The translations under genes and the position numbers were made by a program. The notes beneath the pieces were generated by a model, which saw nothing but the letters and a program-made list of their open reading frames with translations, ran no database searches and was not told the origin of the DNA. From Wenjunlia vitaminophila DSM 41686 (lineage in GTDB: Bacteria > Actinomycetota > Actinomycetes > Streptomycetales > Streptomycetaceae): a DNA stretch of 64,000 bases. Below are positions 1 through 9,271 of this stretch, in pieces. Where the stretch lies: contig NZ_KB904680.1 of NCBI RefSeq assembly GCF_000380165.1, positions 1 to 64,000 on the forward strand. The letters are read 5' to 3'. Numbering within the stretch: the stretch's first letter is position 1; the number at the start of each line of letters is the position of its first letter.

Positions 1-434
1 TCCCCGATCACCGCCACCACATGCCGATCCCGCCGCCCCAACACCTCATTCGCCTTCGCCAAACCATCCGCCCACCCCAACACCGTCGACGCATGCGAAT
101 TCTCAATCACATCATGCACCGACTCCCCCCGCGACGGATAACCCGACAAACCACCCCGACACCGCAACCCCGAGAAATCCTGCCGACCCGTCAACACCTT
201 GTGCACATACGACTGGTGCCCCGTATCAAACAACACCCGATCCCGCGGCGACTCAAACACCCGATGCAACGCCAACGTCAACTCCACCACACCCAAATTC
301 GGACCCAAATGCCCCCCAGTCCGCGACACCGCCTCCACCAGAAACGCACGAATCTCCCCCGCAAGCTCAACAAGCTGCTCCGGCGGGACCTGCTTCAGGT
401 CGTCCGGTCCTTGGATCTTCTCCAGCAGTGTCAC
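1..434 (-). CDS. dxs: 1-deoxy-D-xylulose-5-phosphate synthase, N-terminal part (runs off the window)
   Basis: Thiamine-diphosphate enzyme that condenses pyruvate with glyceraldehyde-3-phosphate, the first step of the MEP isoprenoid pathway. The 144 visible residues hold the diagnostic N-terminal blocks [27 protein letters not shown] and [12 protein letters not shown], followed by [14 protein letters not shown]. The GTG start has GGGGGTGG just upstream. The gene is cut by the left edge of the window. It follows hpnH in the same direction, as expected for a precursor-supply gene in a hopanoid locus. From codon 21 onward synonymous codon choice changes abruptly: only 4 of the next 124 codons end in C, and TTG, GAT, TTT and CAT replace the usual CTG, GAC, TTC and CAC. 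Confidence 0.95.
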   Translation of the reverse strand, partial: MTLLEKIQGPDDLKQVPPEQLVELAGEIRAFLVEAVSRTGGHLGPNLGVVELTLALHRVFESPRDRVLFDTGHQSYVHKVLTGRQDFSGLRCRGGLSGYPSRGESVHDVIENSHASTVLGWADGLAKANEVLGRRDRHVVAVIG

Positions 435-533
435 GGTCCACCCCCTGCTCGTGCGGCACGCACGGTACGTCAGGTCGTTCGTCTTCTTCGATTCGCGGGT
501 CGTTCGGCGGTGCTGTCGGTACGGGGCCACGCC

Positions 534-1559
534 CTACTTGTGGCTGCCCGACACGGTCGCCCTGGCGGCGCGCAGCGACTCCTTCAGGGACGACGTGGTC
601 GCCAGGACCGCCGTCGGCTCGTAGCCGCAGTGCGCCATGCAGTTCGCACAGCGCGGGTCCTTGCCCCGGCCGTACTTGTCCCAGTCGGTCTCCTCGACCA
701 ACTGCCGGTAGGTCGGCACGTACCCGTCACTCATCAGGTAACAGGGGCGCTGCCAACCGAACAGCGAGTAGTTGGGGATGGCCCACGCGGTGCACTGGAA
801 ATCGATCTTCCCCTCGAGGAAGTCCAGGAACAGCGGGCTGTGGTTGAGCCGCCAGCGCTGCCGGTTCCCCCCGGAGAACGCCTTCCGGAACAGCTCCCTG
901 GTCTGCTCGACCCCGAGGAAGTGCTCCTGGTCCGGCGCCTTCTCGTAGGCGTACGCAGGCGAGATCATCATCTCGTCCACCTGCAGTTCGTCGTTGAGGT
1001 AGTTGAGCACCTCCACCACCGTCTGCGGGGTGTCGGTGTTGAAGAAGGTGGAGTTGGTGGTCACCCGGAAACCCCGTCGCTTGGCTTCCTTGATCGCCTC
1101 CACCGCCTCGTCGAAGACGCCTTCCTTGGCCACCGAGGCGTCGTGCCGCTCGCGCAGTCCGTCGATGTGCACCGCGAAGGCGAAGTACGGGGAGGGCTGG
1201 AACAGGTCGAGCTTCTTGCGCATCAGCAGCGCGTTGGTGCACAGGAAGACGAACTTCTTCCGCTCCACGAGCTGGCGCACGATCTCGTCGATCTGCGGGT
1301 GCATCAGTGGTTCCCCACCGGCGATGGAGACCATGGGGGCACCGGACTCCAGCACCGCGCCGACCGCCTGGGCGACGGGCATGCGCTGCTTGAGCACCCC
1401 GGCCGGGTGCTGGATCTTGCCGCAGCCCTCGCACTTCAGGTTGCACGCGAAGAGCGGTTCGAGTTCCACGATCAGCGGGAACTTCTCGCGCCGCCGGATG
1501 GTCTTCTGTTCAAAGAGGTAGGTCCCGACACGGATGGTCTGACGCAGCGGCATGGCCAT
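534..1559 (-). CDS. hpnH: Hopanoid radical SAM protein HpnH (adenosylhopene synthase)
   Basis: Radical SAM enzyme known in the family to join the 5'-deoxyadenosyl group to diploptene, giving adenosylhopane, the first extended hopanoid. The 341-residue product has the iron-sulfur motif CNLKCEGC (Cys39, 43, 46), the SAM-binding stretch SIAGGEPLMHPQI, and a C-terminal Cys cluster (Cys304, 307, 311) in RCANCMAHCGYEP. The start MAMPLRQ is chosen because GGAGGTGA lies about 6 bases upstream and because this is the usual family N terminus. It overlaps the 3' end of hpnG by 50 bases, which implies translational coupling. Very sure. Confidence 0.96.
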   Translation of the reverse strand: MAMPLRQTIRVGTYLFEQKTIRRREKFPLIVELEPLFACNLKCEGCGKIQHPAGVLKQRMPVAQAVGAVLESGAPMVSIAGGEPLMHPQIDEIVRQLVERKKFVFLCTNALLMRKKLDLFQPSPYFAFAVHIDGLRERHDASVAKEGVFDEAVEAIKEAKRRGFRVTTNSTFFNTDTPQTVVEVLNYLNDELQVDEMMISPAYAYEKAPDQEHFLGVEQTRELFRKAFSGGNRQRWRLNHSPLFLDFLEGKIDFQCTAWAIPNYSLFGWQRPCYLMSDGYVPTYRQLVEETDWDKYGRGKDPRCANCMAHCGYEPTAVLATTSSLKESLRAARATVSGSHK

Positions 1560-2352
1560 TCGGCTCACCTCCGGGGAGAGCGGACGATGCGGTGGGGTTG
1601 ATCGGGTGGATGGGGTCTCGCCGGGCGTCGGCCAGCGTGTCGCGCCAGGCCGTGAAGGCCGGGACGAGGGCGCGAAGGGTCCGGTAGGCGACGAGGCCGG
1701 AACGGAGCGTGCCGGGTCGCAGGAGTTCGTGGTCCGGGGTGTCCACCACCACGCGGACGGCGGCCACCGGCCGGGGCCCGGTGGCGAGGGCGGCGCGCAC
1801 CACCGCCGCGGACTCCATGTCCACGGCGAGCGCGCCGGCCGCGCGCAGCTCCGCCCGCTCCCGGCCGCGCACCACGTGGTCCGCGCCGGCGAGCAGCCCG
1901 GTGTGCACGGTCCCGCGCGTGCCGGCGCGGGGTCCGGGGACGGCACCGCCCGCGCCCGCCGCCGGAGAGGACCGGGACAGCACCTCGGCCACGATCCCCG
2001 CCAGGGGGGCTGCCCGCGGGCAGGGCACCGCCCCCTCGGTGTCCAGCACGGCCCCCTCGACGCCGGCCCGGGCTCCGGTCGTCCCGGTCCACGGGCACAG
2101 TTCGGTGGCGACCACCACGTCCCCGGGGGCCAGGCCGGGTGCCAGACCCGCGCAGAAGCCGGTGACCAGGACGGCGGTGCGACCGTCCGTTGGGCGCAGG
2201 GCCGCGCGGGTGGCCGCCTCCGCGGCGCGGGGGCCCATGCCGGTGCGCAGCAGGCGCAGCGTCCCCCGGGCGGCGCGCAGCGCCCGCTGCTCGGTCCGCA
2301 GGGCGCAGACCAGCAGCAGTCCTGGCGGGCCCGGTGAGGGTGGCTCGGTCAT
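1510..2352 (-). CDS. hpnG: Hopanoid-associated nucleoside phosphorylase HpnG
   Basis: Purine-nucleoside-phosphorylase-like enzyme that, in the known pathway, removes adenine from adenosylhopane to give the ribosyl or phosphoribosyl hopane. About 280 residues; the N-terminal part GLLLVCALRTEQRAL followed by TGMGPRAAEAA matches the phosphorylase fold, and AVDMESAAVV is the family's substrate-ribose motif near the C-terminal third. ATG overlaps the shc stop by one base (TGATG). The C terminus runs 50 bases into hpnH and its last 40 residues are low in recognisable motifs. Confidence 0.88.
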   Translation of the reverse strand: MTEPPSPGPPGLLLVCALRTEQRALRAARGTLRLLRTGMGPRAAEAATRAALRPTDGRTAVLVTGFCAGLAPGLAPGDVVVATELCPWTGTTGARAGVEGAVLDTEGAVPCPRAAPLAGIVAEVLSRSSPAAGAGGAVPGPRAGTRGTVHTGLLAGADHVVRGRERAELRAAGALAVDMESAAVVRAALATGPRPVAAVRVVVDTPDHELLRPGTLRSGLVAYRTLRALVPAFTAWRDTLADARRDPIHPINPTASSALPGGEPNGHAAASDHPCRDLPL

Positions 2353-4418
2353 CAGGCTCCCTTCGCGGCGCCCTCCGGCCGGCCTCCGTGGACGTACCGG
2401 CCCAGCGCGGTGACCGGGAACACGATCCGGTACAGGTGGTAGTTGATGGAGAAGTCCCAGGGGAAGCCGGTGCCGGTGAAGTACGGCTCGTCCCAGCCAC
2501 CGTCCTCCCGCTGGTTCTCGGCGAGCCAGCGCACCCCGCGTTCGGTCGCCGGGCCGCGCTCCCCCGCCGCGAGCAGGGCCATCAGCGCCCACGCGGTCTG
2601 CGAGGCGGTCGAGGCCCCCCGCCCGGCCCATGAGGGGTCGCGGTAGGAGCGCAGGTCCTCTCCCCAGCCCCCGTCCTCGTTCTGGTGCTGCTCCAGCCAG
2701 CGCACGGCGCGGCGGATCGCCGGGTGGTCGGTGGGCAGCCCCGCCTCGACCAGTGCGGGGACGACGGAACCGGTGCCGTAGACGTAGTTGACGCCCCACC
2801 TCCCGAACCACGAGCCGTCGGGTTCCTGCTCGGCCAACAGCCAGCTCACCCCCCGGCGGGTGCGCGGGTCGTCGGCCCTGCCGACCGCGGCCAGCATCTC
2901 GACGACATGGGCGGTGACGTCGGCCGACGGCGGGTCGATGACCTCACCGAAGTCGCAGAACGGGAGCCGGTTGGGGAACGGACTCGTGTTGTCCACGTCG
3001 AAGGCGCCCCAGGCGCCGTTCTTCGACTGCATGCCCAGGTTCCACTCGACGCCGCGGCGCACCGCGGTGTCCACCCGCTCCGGATCGGGGTGCTCGACGC
3101 GTTTGAGGGCCAGCACCACCTCGGCGGTGTCGTCGATGTCCGGGTAGTTCTCGTTGTGGTACTCGAAGGCCCAACCCCCGGGGCTCAGCGAGGGCCGGCG
3201 CACCGACCAGTCGCCCCGGCGCAGCACCTGTTCGCCCAGCATCCAGTCGGCGGCCCTGACCAGCGCGGGGTGGTCCGCCGGCACACCCGCGTCCACCAGC
3301 GCGATGGTGGCCAGACAGGTGTCCCACACCGGGGACTGGCACGCCTCGAGCCAGCGCATCCCGTCGGGGGTGTGCACGGTGAAGTCGTCGAAGGCCTTGA
3401 GGCCCTTGGCCATCACCGGGTGGTCCAGCGGATAGCCCAACAGGTGAAGGGCCATCAGCGAGTACACCGCGGGCGGCTGGATGCCTCCCCAGCAACCGTC
3501 CGCCTCCTGTCGCTTGATGATCCACTGGGCGGCGCTCTTCATCGCGGCCCTGCGCAGGGCGCGCGGGGCGAACCTGTGGTAGACGTGCAGCGCCTTGTCC
3601 AGCCGCTGGAACACGCCGTCCCAGCTCGCCAGCGGCGCCGGCCGGCGCCTGGGGTTGGGCTGCTGGGGATCGGTGTGCAGCTCCTCGAGGGAGAACGGCG
3701 CGGGACGCACGGGACGGAGCGCGGAGACGATGGTGAGCGGCACGATGGTCTGGCGGGCCCAGCAGCCGAACGAGTAGATGTTCAGCGGCATCCACTTGGG
3801 CAGGTAGATCACCTCGGGCGGGACTTCGGGCAGGTCCTCCCACCGCCACCAGCCGAACAGGGCGAGCCAGATCCGGGTGAAGACCCGGGCCGAGGCGATG
3901 CCGCCCTGTTCCCGCACCCATTTGGCGGCGATGGCCATGTGCTCGTCCTGGGGCGAGTCCCCGGCCAGCCGGAGCGCCACGTAGGCCTCCACCGTGGTGG
4001 ACAGCTCGCCGGGTCCGCCGTGGAACGTCGCCCAGGTGCCGTCCTCCCGCTGCTGCGAGCGAATCCACCGTGCCGTGGCCCGGGTCTGTTCCTCGGTGCG
4101 GATTCCGAGGAACTGTCGGAGCAGCAGGTCCTCGGCGTCCATGGTGACGTTGGTCTCCAGGTCGCCCTTCCACCAGCCGTCCTGGTGTTGCAGTGACAGC
4201 AGGTAAGCTGTGGCCCGTTCGGTGGCTCGGGATGCCAACTCTTCGCTGCTCAGGCGTCGTTGGGGGACCCGCGATTCCTTGCGCGCGGGTGTCCGACCGC
4301 CCGGGTCCTCCTCGTCCGCGGGCCGACCCGCCACCTCGGTGGCCCGGTCTGTGGTGTCGGTGTTCAGGTCCGTGCGGCTGTCGTCGTCCTGGGCCTTGCC
4401 GTCGGTCTTGGCTGTCAT
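2352..4418 (-). CDS. shc: Squalene-hopene cyclase
   Basis: Membrane-associated cyclase that converts squalene to hopene and hopanol in one polycyclisation. The catalytic acid motif DxDD is present as DIDD (residues 427-430), and several QW repeats (QREDGTW, QEADGCWGG, QSKNGAWG, QNEDGGWG, QREDGGWD) are visible. I place the start at MTAKTDG because GGGGGAG lies 6 bases upstream; ten extra codons are open further upstream. The 688 residues are longer than the roughly 630-residue bacterial cyclases because of an N-terminal charged, probably disordered tail of about 55 residues rich in Asp, Glu and Arg. Followed immediately by hpnG. Confidence 0.97.
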   Translation of the reverse strand: MTAKTDGKAQDDDSRTDLNTDTTDRATEVAGRPADEEDPGGRTPARKESRVPQRRLSSEELASRATERATAYLLSLQHQDGWWKGDLETNVTMDAEDLLLRQFLGIRTEEQTRATARWIRSQQREDGTWATFHGGPGELSTTVEAYVALRLAGDSPQDEHMAIAAKWVREQGGIASARVFTRIWLALFGWWRWEDLPEVPPEVIYLPKWMPLNIYSFGCWARQTIVPLTIVSALRPVRPAPFSLEELHTDPQQPNPRRRPAPLASWDGVFQRLDKALHVYHRFAPRALRRAAMKSAAQWIIKRQEADGCWGGIQPPAVYSLMALHLLGYPLDHPVMAKGLKAFDDFTVHTPDGMRWLEACQSPVWDTCLATIALVDAGVPADHPALVRAADWMLGEQVLRRGDWSVRRPSLSPGGWAFEYHNENYPDIDDTAEVVLALKRVEHPDPERVDTAVRRGVEWNLGMQSKNGAWGAFDVDNTSPFPNRLPFCDFGEVIDPPSADVTAHVVEMLAAVGRADDPRTRRGVSWLLAEQEPDGSWFGRWGVNYVYGTGSVVPALVEAGLPTDHPAIRRAVRWLEQHQNEDGGWGEDLRSYRDPSWAGRGASTASQTAWALMALLAAGERGPATERGVRWLAENQREDGGWDEPYFTGTGFPWDFSINYHLYRIVFPVTALGRYVHGGRPEGAAKGA

Positions 4419-4682
4419 CTCTCCCCCTGGCAGTGGTGGTTTCTGCAATGGGTGAGGCGGCTGGTGAGCCGTCTTCCGTGGGTACTGCCCGGCGCTAGGT
4501 GACTAACTCCTTTCCCATGGGCCTCATTCCATGGATTCCGTCACACGCGTTTCGTCTCTCACACATCCGTCTCGTTCACCCGTCTCGCCCTCCCAGGGCC
4601 GCGCGGTGGAGTCGGTCTCAGGATCGGTCGTTGGGGTGGGCGCTCGGTGTCACCACCAGGCGCCGTCGGGACATGACCACAG

Positions 4683-4699
4683 GATCAGATCATCTGATC
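4683..4699. repeat. 7-3-7 inverted repeat at the polyprenyl synthase stop codon
   Basis: GATCAGA and TCTGATC with a 3-base loop TCA; the stop codon of the upstream synthase lies inside the second arm. It stands at one end of the 279-base gap before shc, the only sizeable gap inside the hopanoid operon apart from 58 bases after hpnE. It could be a weak transcription attenuator or an operator for a separate shc promoter. The rest of the gap shows no convincing promoter or coding sequence. Confidence 0.4.
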
Positions 4700-5762
4700 A
4701 CTTCTGGCGTACCACAACGAAGTCGGCGAGCGCGACCAGATTCCTGCGGACCCGGTCCGGCATCGCGACGCGGTCCAGGACCGTCAGGGCCCTGGCGTGC
4801 TGCCGTCTTGCCTCGTCCGCGGTCCAGGTCCGGCCGCCCGCCTCCTCGATCAGCTCGGCGCGCAGGGCGAACTCCGCCTCGTCGAAGTCGGCGGACTCCT
4901 CTCCCAGCGCCGCCCGCGCCTTGGCGTCGGCGGCGAGCAACTCCGCCAGCCGCCGGGCCGCGGGGCCCTCGGCCGCCAGCGCCGCCACCACGGGCAGGGA
5001 CTTCTTGCGCTGGCGGAGGTCGCTCCAGGCCTGCTTGCCGGTCGCCTCCGGGTCGCCCCAGATGCCCAGCAGGTCGTCCACCGCCTGGAACGCCAGGCCG
5101 AGGTGGTGACCGTACTCCTCCAGGGTGTCCGCGGTGGCCTCGTCAGCGCCGCCGAGCACCGCGCCGATGGAGACCGCGCAGGCCAGCAGGGCGCCGGTCT
5201 TGTTCCCCTCCATCTGGAGGCACTCCTGCACGGTGACCCGGTCACGGTGTTCGAACGCCAGGTCCTGGGCCTGCCCGTCGATGAGCTTGCGGCTGGCGGA
5301 GGCGAGCCGCCGGGCGGCCCGGCCGCCCTCCACGGAGCCGGACTCCAGCAATATCTCGTTGGCGAGCGCGAACAGGGCGTCGCCCACCAGGATCGCCTGC
5401 GCCGGGCCGTGCACCTTCCACACCGTGTCCCGGTGCCTGCGCTGCTCGTCGCCGTCCATCAGGTCGTCGTGCAGCAACGAGAAGTTGTGCACCAGCTCCA
5501 CGGCGACCGCACCCGGAACCCCGACCTCCGGCGGACTGCCCGGTACCTCCGCGGAGAGCAGGGCGAGCGCCGGGCGCACCGCCTTGCCTCCGTCACCCGC
5601 CGATGGCCTGCCCTCGGCGTCGATCCAGCCGAAGTGGTAGGCGGCCACCGTGTCCATGGGGGCGGCCAGCCGGTCCACGGCGGCCCGCAGCACCGGAGCG
5701 GCCAGGGTCCGGCCGCGTTCCAGTAGCGCCGCGATGTCCAAGTCGTCCTGCGCGGGACTCAC
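4698..5762 (-). CDS. Polyprenyl diphosphate synthase (trans-isoprenyl family)
   Basis: All-trans prenyl diphosphate synthase that extends allylic diphosphates with IPP; in this position it most likely supplies farnesyl diphosphate for squalene synthesis. The first Asp-rich motif is DDLMD (residues 99-103) and the second is DDLLGIWGD (from 229). Length 354 residues is normal for the FPP/GGPP family. GTG start. It sits between hpnE and shc, the same place as in known actinomycete hopanoid clusters. The chain length cannot be settled from the sequence alone; GGPP is possible. Confidence 0.92.
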   Translation of the reverse strand: MSPAQDDLDIAALLERGRTLAAPVLRAAVDRLAAPMDTVAAYHFGWIDAEGRPSAGDGGKAVRPALALLSAEVPGSPPEVGVPGAVAVELVHNFSLLHDDLMDGDEQRRHRDTVWKVHGPAQAILVGDALFALANEILLESGSVEGGRAARRLASASRKLIDGQAQDLAFEHRDRVTVQECLQMEGNKTGALLACAVSIGAVLGGADEATADTLEEYGHHLGLAFQAVDDLLGIWGDPEATGKQAWSDLRQRKKSLPVVAALAAEGPAARRLAELLAADAKARAALGEESADFDEAEFALRAELIEEAGGRTWTADEARRQHARALTVLDRVAMPDRVRRNLVALADFVVVRQK

Positions 5763-5820
5763 CGTGTCTCCTTCTGCCCTGCCCGGGCTTGTTCGTGGGG
5801 GCCTGTCAATGCCCTGCCTT

Positions 5821-7326
5821 TCACACTGCCCTGCCTTGGTTGTCCGCCGGGGAACGATGGATCTGGCGCAGCGCCTCCTCGGCCGCCTGCTGGCCGCTGC
5901 GCACGGCGCCCTCCATCGTCGCCGGCCACCCGGTGTCCGTCCATGCTCCGGCCAGGTACAGGCCGGGCACCCGCGTCCTGGGGCGGGGCCGCAGCCGGCC
6001 CACCCCGGGCCGGGGAGCGAAGGTGGCCGTACGCTCCCGGGTGACGAAGAAGTCCCGTACCCGGGCGCTCCGGGCCGGCGGCAGCAGCCTGGACAGCTCC
6101 GGCAGGTAACGCGCCCGCAGCCCGGCCGTGGGCCGGTCGATGTCGTCCTGCGCCGCGGACTGGGACAGCACCAGGTACTGGCCGCCGTCGAGACCCGAGG
6201 ACTCCGTGCGGTCGAAGACCCACTGCACCGGGCTGCCGAGCGCGGCGAAGAACGGGCGCCGCAACACCCTGCGGTCGTAGACGACGTGGATGTTGAGGAT
6301 CGGGGAGTGGCGCAGCTCGAGCAACCGCTCCGGGTCGGTCAGCGCGCCCTCGGGCAGCAGCGGGCGGGCGTGCTCCTGGGGCACCGCGAGGACCACCGCG
6401 TCCGCCGGAAGCTCGGCGGGCCGGTCCGGGCCGTGGCCGGAGGTCCGCACGCGGTGCCCGTCGCGGTGGGGGACCACGGCGGTGGCCCGGGTGCGCAGCA
6501 GCACCCGCACCCCGGCGCGGTCCAGCGCGGCCCCCGCCACCTCGTGGTGGAGGCGGCCGAGCGGAACACTGGCCCAGCCGATGTCGGCCGCGCCGGGGTC
6601 GGTGAGCAGCCCGGTGCGGAACACCATCGCCGCGAGCTGGAGGGAGATGTCGGCGCAGCGGGCGTTGAGGGTGGCCACCGCGACCAGGTCCCACACCGCG
6701 CGGACGGTGCGCGGTGACTGGCCCCGGGCGTGCAGCCAGCTCGCGAAGTCCTGGCGGTCGAGCGCCGGGTCCTTCGGGTCCAGGCCGCGCAGCGCCAGGG
6801 CGGCGCGGCCCACCGAGAGCCGCTCGGACGCCGACAGGTGCGGGTACGTGGACAGACTGCCGGCCAGGTGCAGCGGAACGGGCAGCGCGGCGCGCCGCAG
6901 CGTGCCCAGCCGGCCCGTCCCGGCGTCGAGCACCGGAACCTCGAGCCGGTCCTGGAGCGTCACCAGGCCGCTGGCGCCGATGCGGTCGAGGAACGCCCGG
7001 TAGGCGGTGCAGCACCGCAGGAAGACGTGCTGGCCGTTGTCCACCCACAGCTCGCCCCGGCGGAAGGAGAAGGCCAGGCCGCCCAGGCGGGGCCGTCCCT
7101 CCAGCAGGGTCACCCGGGTCCCGCGGTCGGCCAGGTGCAGCGCGGCGGTGATCCCGGCGAGTCCGCCGCCGATCACCACCGCCGTGGGTCGCTGCCCGGA
7201 ACGGCCGCTCCCGGGGTCTCCGGCTCCCGGCTCCGGGGTGCCGGGGAGGCCGGACTCCGTCCGTTCAGGGCCGCGGCCGGCCGGCACCTGGCCGGCGGAG
7301 GTCTGGTCGCTGGGGCTCGTGGTCAC
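5821..7326 (-). CDS. hpnE: Hydroxysqualene dehydroxylase HpnE
   Basis: FAD-dependent amine-oxidase-fold enzyme that reduces hydroxysqualene to squalene, the last step of the HpnCDE route. The dinucleotide-binding motif VIGGGLAGITAALHLAD begins near residue 50, followed by LLEGRPRLGG; the C-terminal FAD motif LYLAGAWTDTGWPATMEGAVRSG is intact. I chose the GTG start that overlaps the hpnD stop (GTGA). That leaves about 45 Pro/Gly-rich residues before the FAD motif, so a start further in is possible. Confidence 0.93.
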   Translation of the reverse strand: MTTSPSDQTSAGQVPAGRGPERTESGLPGTPEPGAGDPGSGRSGQRPTAVVIGGGLAGITAALHLADRGTRVTLLEGRPRLGGLAFSFRRGELWVDNGQHVFLRCCTAYRAFLDRIGASGLVTLQDRLEVPVLDAGTGRLGTLRRAALPVPLHLAGSLSTYPHLSASERLSVGRAALALRGLDPKDPALDRQDFASWLHARGQSPRTVRAVWDLVAVATLNARCADISLQLAAMVFRTGLLTDPGAADIGWASVPLGRLHHEVAGAALDRAGVRVLLRTRATAVVPHRDGHRVRTSGHGPDRPAELPADAVVLAVPQEHARPLLPEGALTDPERLLELRHSPILNIHVVYDRRVLRRPFFAALGSPVQWVFDRTESSGLDGGQYLVLSQSAAQDDIDRPTAGLRARYLPELSRLLPPARSARVRDFFVTRERTATFAPRPGVGRLRPRPRTRVPGLYLAGAWTDTGWPATMEGAVRSGQQAAEEALRQIHRSPADNQGRAV

Positions 7327-8282
7327 GGCCGCCCCCTGGTGGCCGGGGTGCCGGCGCGCCGGCCGGTGAGGCCGCGCAGCGCCACGTACGCCTTCTCCCG
7401 CCCCGGCAGGGACACCCGGCCGCGCAGGACCGCCGCCGGGTCGGCGGTGATCCGGGTCAGGAGCCGCAGGTAGATGCCGGCCATGGCGGAGACGCAGGCA
7501 CCGCTGCGCCGGTCGAGCATGGGCAGCAGCCGCAGCCCGTCGTCGAACAGGGCCCTGGCCCGCCCTGCCTCGAACCGCACCAGGCCGGTGAAGTCGGACC
7601 CGGGCGGTAGTTCCGCGGAGGCGAAGCCGTCCTGGCAGCCGAACTTGGCCAGGTCCTCCGCCGGCAGGTACGTCCGCCCGTTGAGCGCGTCCTCCCGGAC
7701 GTCCCGCAGGATGTTGGTCATCTGCAGGGCGAGGCCGAGGGTGTCGGCGATCTCCGGGGCGTGCTCGGCGTCGGCGGCGCCCGGCACCGTGCCGAAGACC
7801 CCCAGGGAGAGCCGGCCGATGGACCCGGCGACGCACCGGCAGTACTCCCGCAGGTCCTCCCAGGACTCGTAGCTGGTGCCCCGCACGTCCATCAGCACGC
7901 CGTCGATCAGCTCGTCCAGGGCGCGCAGCGGGATGGGGAACCGCCGTGCCGCGTGCCCGAGCGCCACGGCCACCGGGTCGATGTCGTCCTCGCGCACCTC
8001 TCCCCGGCGGATGCGCTCCAGCAGCGCCCTGGCCTCCTCGAGCCGCACGGCCTTCCGCTCCGTGTCGTCCCGGGTGCCGTCGCCGATGTCGTCGATCCTG
8101 CGCGCGAAGGCGTAGATGGCGGACATCGCCTGACGTTTGGCCAGGGGGAGCAGCTTGATGCCGTAGGCGAAGTTGCGCGCCTGCTGTCCCGTCACCACTT
8201 CGCAGTACTCGTAGGCCGCGAGGACGGGCAGCGACGGCCGTGGGCCGCTGGGAGAACGGGGGGCCTCCACTCGCCGATTCAC
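7323..8282 (-). CDS. hpnD: Presqualene diphosphate synthase HpnD
   Basis: Joins two farnesyl diphosphates into presqualene diphosphate, the first committed step of the HpnCDE route to squalene. The 319-residue protein has the first Asp-rich motif RRIDDIGDG and the second NILRDVREDALNGRTYLP, both typical of squalene/phytoene synthases. GTG start overlaps the hpnC stop by 4 bases, and its own stop overlaps hpnE by 4 bases, so translation of the three squalene genes is coupled. HpnC and HpnD are paralogues; order and sequence support this assignment. Confidence 0.94.
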   Translation of the reverse strand: MNRRVEAPRSPSGPRPSLPVLAAYEYCEVVTGQQARNFAYGIKLLPLAKRQAMSAIYAFARRIDDIGDGTRDDTERKAVRLEEARALLERIRRGEVREDDIDPVAVALGHAARRFPIPLRALDELIDGVLMDVRGTSYESWEDLREYCRCVAGSIGRLSLGVFGTVPGAADAEHAPEIADTLGLALQMTNILRDVREDALNGRTYLPAEDLAKFGCQDGFASAELPPGSDFTGLVRFEAGRARALFDDGLRLLPMLDRRSGACVSAMAGIYLRLLTRITADPAAVLRGRVSLPGREKAYVALRGLTGRRAGTPATRGRP

Positions 8283-9271
8283 CTCTTCCTTCGCAGGGTC
8301 GCCAGCACTTCGCGCAGCACGCCGAACTTCGAGGCCCTGGGTGGTCCGGGCAGCACATCGTGGTCCGCTGCGGCGATGGCGTCGAGCGCGGCGTTCCCGC
8401 CCGCGACGAAGCCCGCGAGCAGCAACCTGAGCCTGCCGTGCACGCTACCCACCAGGGGGGTGCCTTCATGCAGTAGTTCGCGTGCTCTGCCGGCCTCGAA
8501 GGCGATCAGTTCCCGGACCGCCGGGCTCGCGCTGCGGCGGGCCAGGTCTGCCTCGGTCACCCCGTACCTGGCCAGGTCCTCCGCGGGCAGGTAGATCCGG
8601 TCCCTGGTGAGGTCCTCCGCGACGTCCTGGAGGTGCTCGACGATCTGCAGGGCGGTGCAGACGGCGTCGGAGCGGCGGACGCGTTCCGGGCTCTCCGCTC
8701 CGGCGACCCGCAGCACCAGGTGCCCCACCGGATTGGCGGACAGCTCGCAGTAGGCCTCAAGCTCGGCGAAGCTCGCGTATCGCCGTACCCGCTGGTCCTG
8801 GCGGTTGGCCTCGATCAGTTTGACGAACGGCTCCGGGGTGAGCCGGTGCCGCAGCACGGTGGGCCGCAGCGCCCGCAGCAGCGGGTGGCCCGGGGTGCCG
8901 GTGAAGACCCGGTGCAGGTCCTGTTCGAACGCGTCCAGCAGGGCGAGCCGGTCCTCGGTGGGGCCTTCCAGGCCCAGCCAGACCGCGTCGTCCCGGCCGG
9001 GCGGCAGGTCGCCGTCGCCGATGTCGTCCACCAGACGGGCGTAGCCGTAGACGGCCATCAGGTCCTGGCGCGCCGCGGCGGGCAGGAAGAAGGGGGCCAC
9101 CGGGAAGTTCTCCCCGCCGGCCTTGGCCAGCACCTGCCGGGACTGCGCCGCGGCGCCTGGTGCGGGAGGACCGTTGGAGGGGGTGCCGGGCAGGTCGCGC
9201 TCGTCCTCGAGCGTCACAGCGGATGGCCCGGAGGGCAGACGTGGACCGCGTTCCGACACCGGACCGGGCAC
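8279..9271 (-). CDS. hpnC: Hydroxysqualene synthase HpnC
   Basis: Converts presqualene diphosphate to hydroxysqualene. Squalene/phytoene-synthase fold with ARLVDDIGDGD and EHLQDVAEDLTRDRIYLP as the paired Asp-rich motifs, 330 residues with the GTG start given. The first 40 residues are Pro/Gly-rich and not conserved, so a start further in is possible. This is the first gene of the hopanoid operon. The 300 bases upstream contain two related palindromes and no other gene. Confidence 0.92.
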   Translation of the reverse strand: MPGPVSERGPRLPSGPSAVTLEDERDLPGTPSNGPPAPGAAAQSRQVLAKAGGENFPVAPFFLPAAARQDLMAVYGYARLVDDIGDGDLPPGRDDAVWLGLEGPTEDRLALLDAFEQDLHRVFTGTPGHPLLRALRPTVLRHRLTPEPFVKLIEANRQDQRVRRYASFAELEAYCELSANPVGHLVLRVAGAESPERVRRSDAVCTALQIVEHLQDVAEDLTRDRIYLPAEDLARYGVTEADLARRSASPAVRELIAFEAGRARELLHEGTPLVGSVHGRLRLLLAGFVAGGNAALDAIAAADHDVLPGPPRASKFGVLREVLATLRRKR

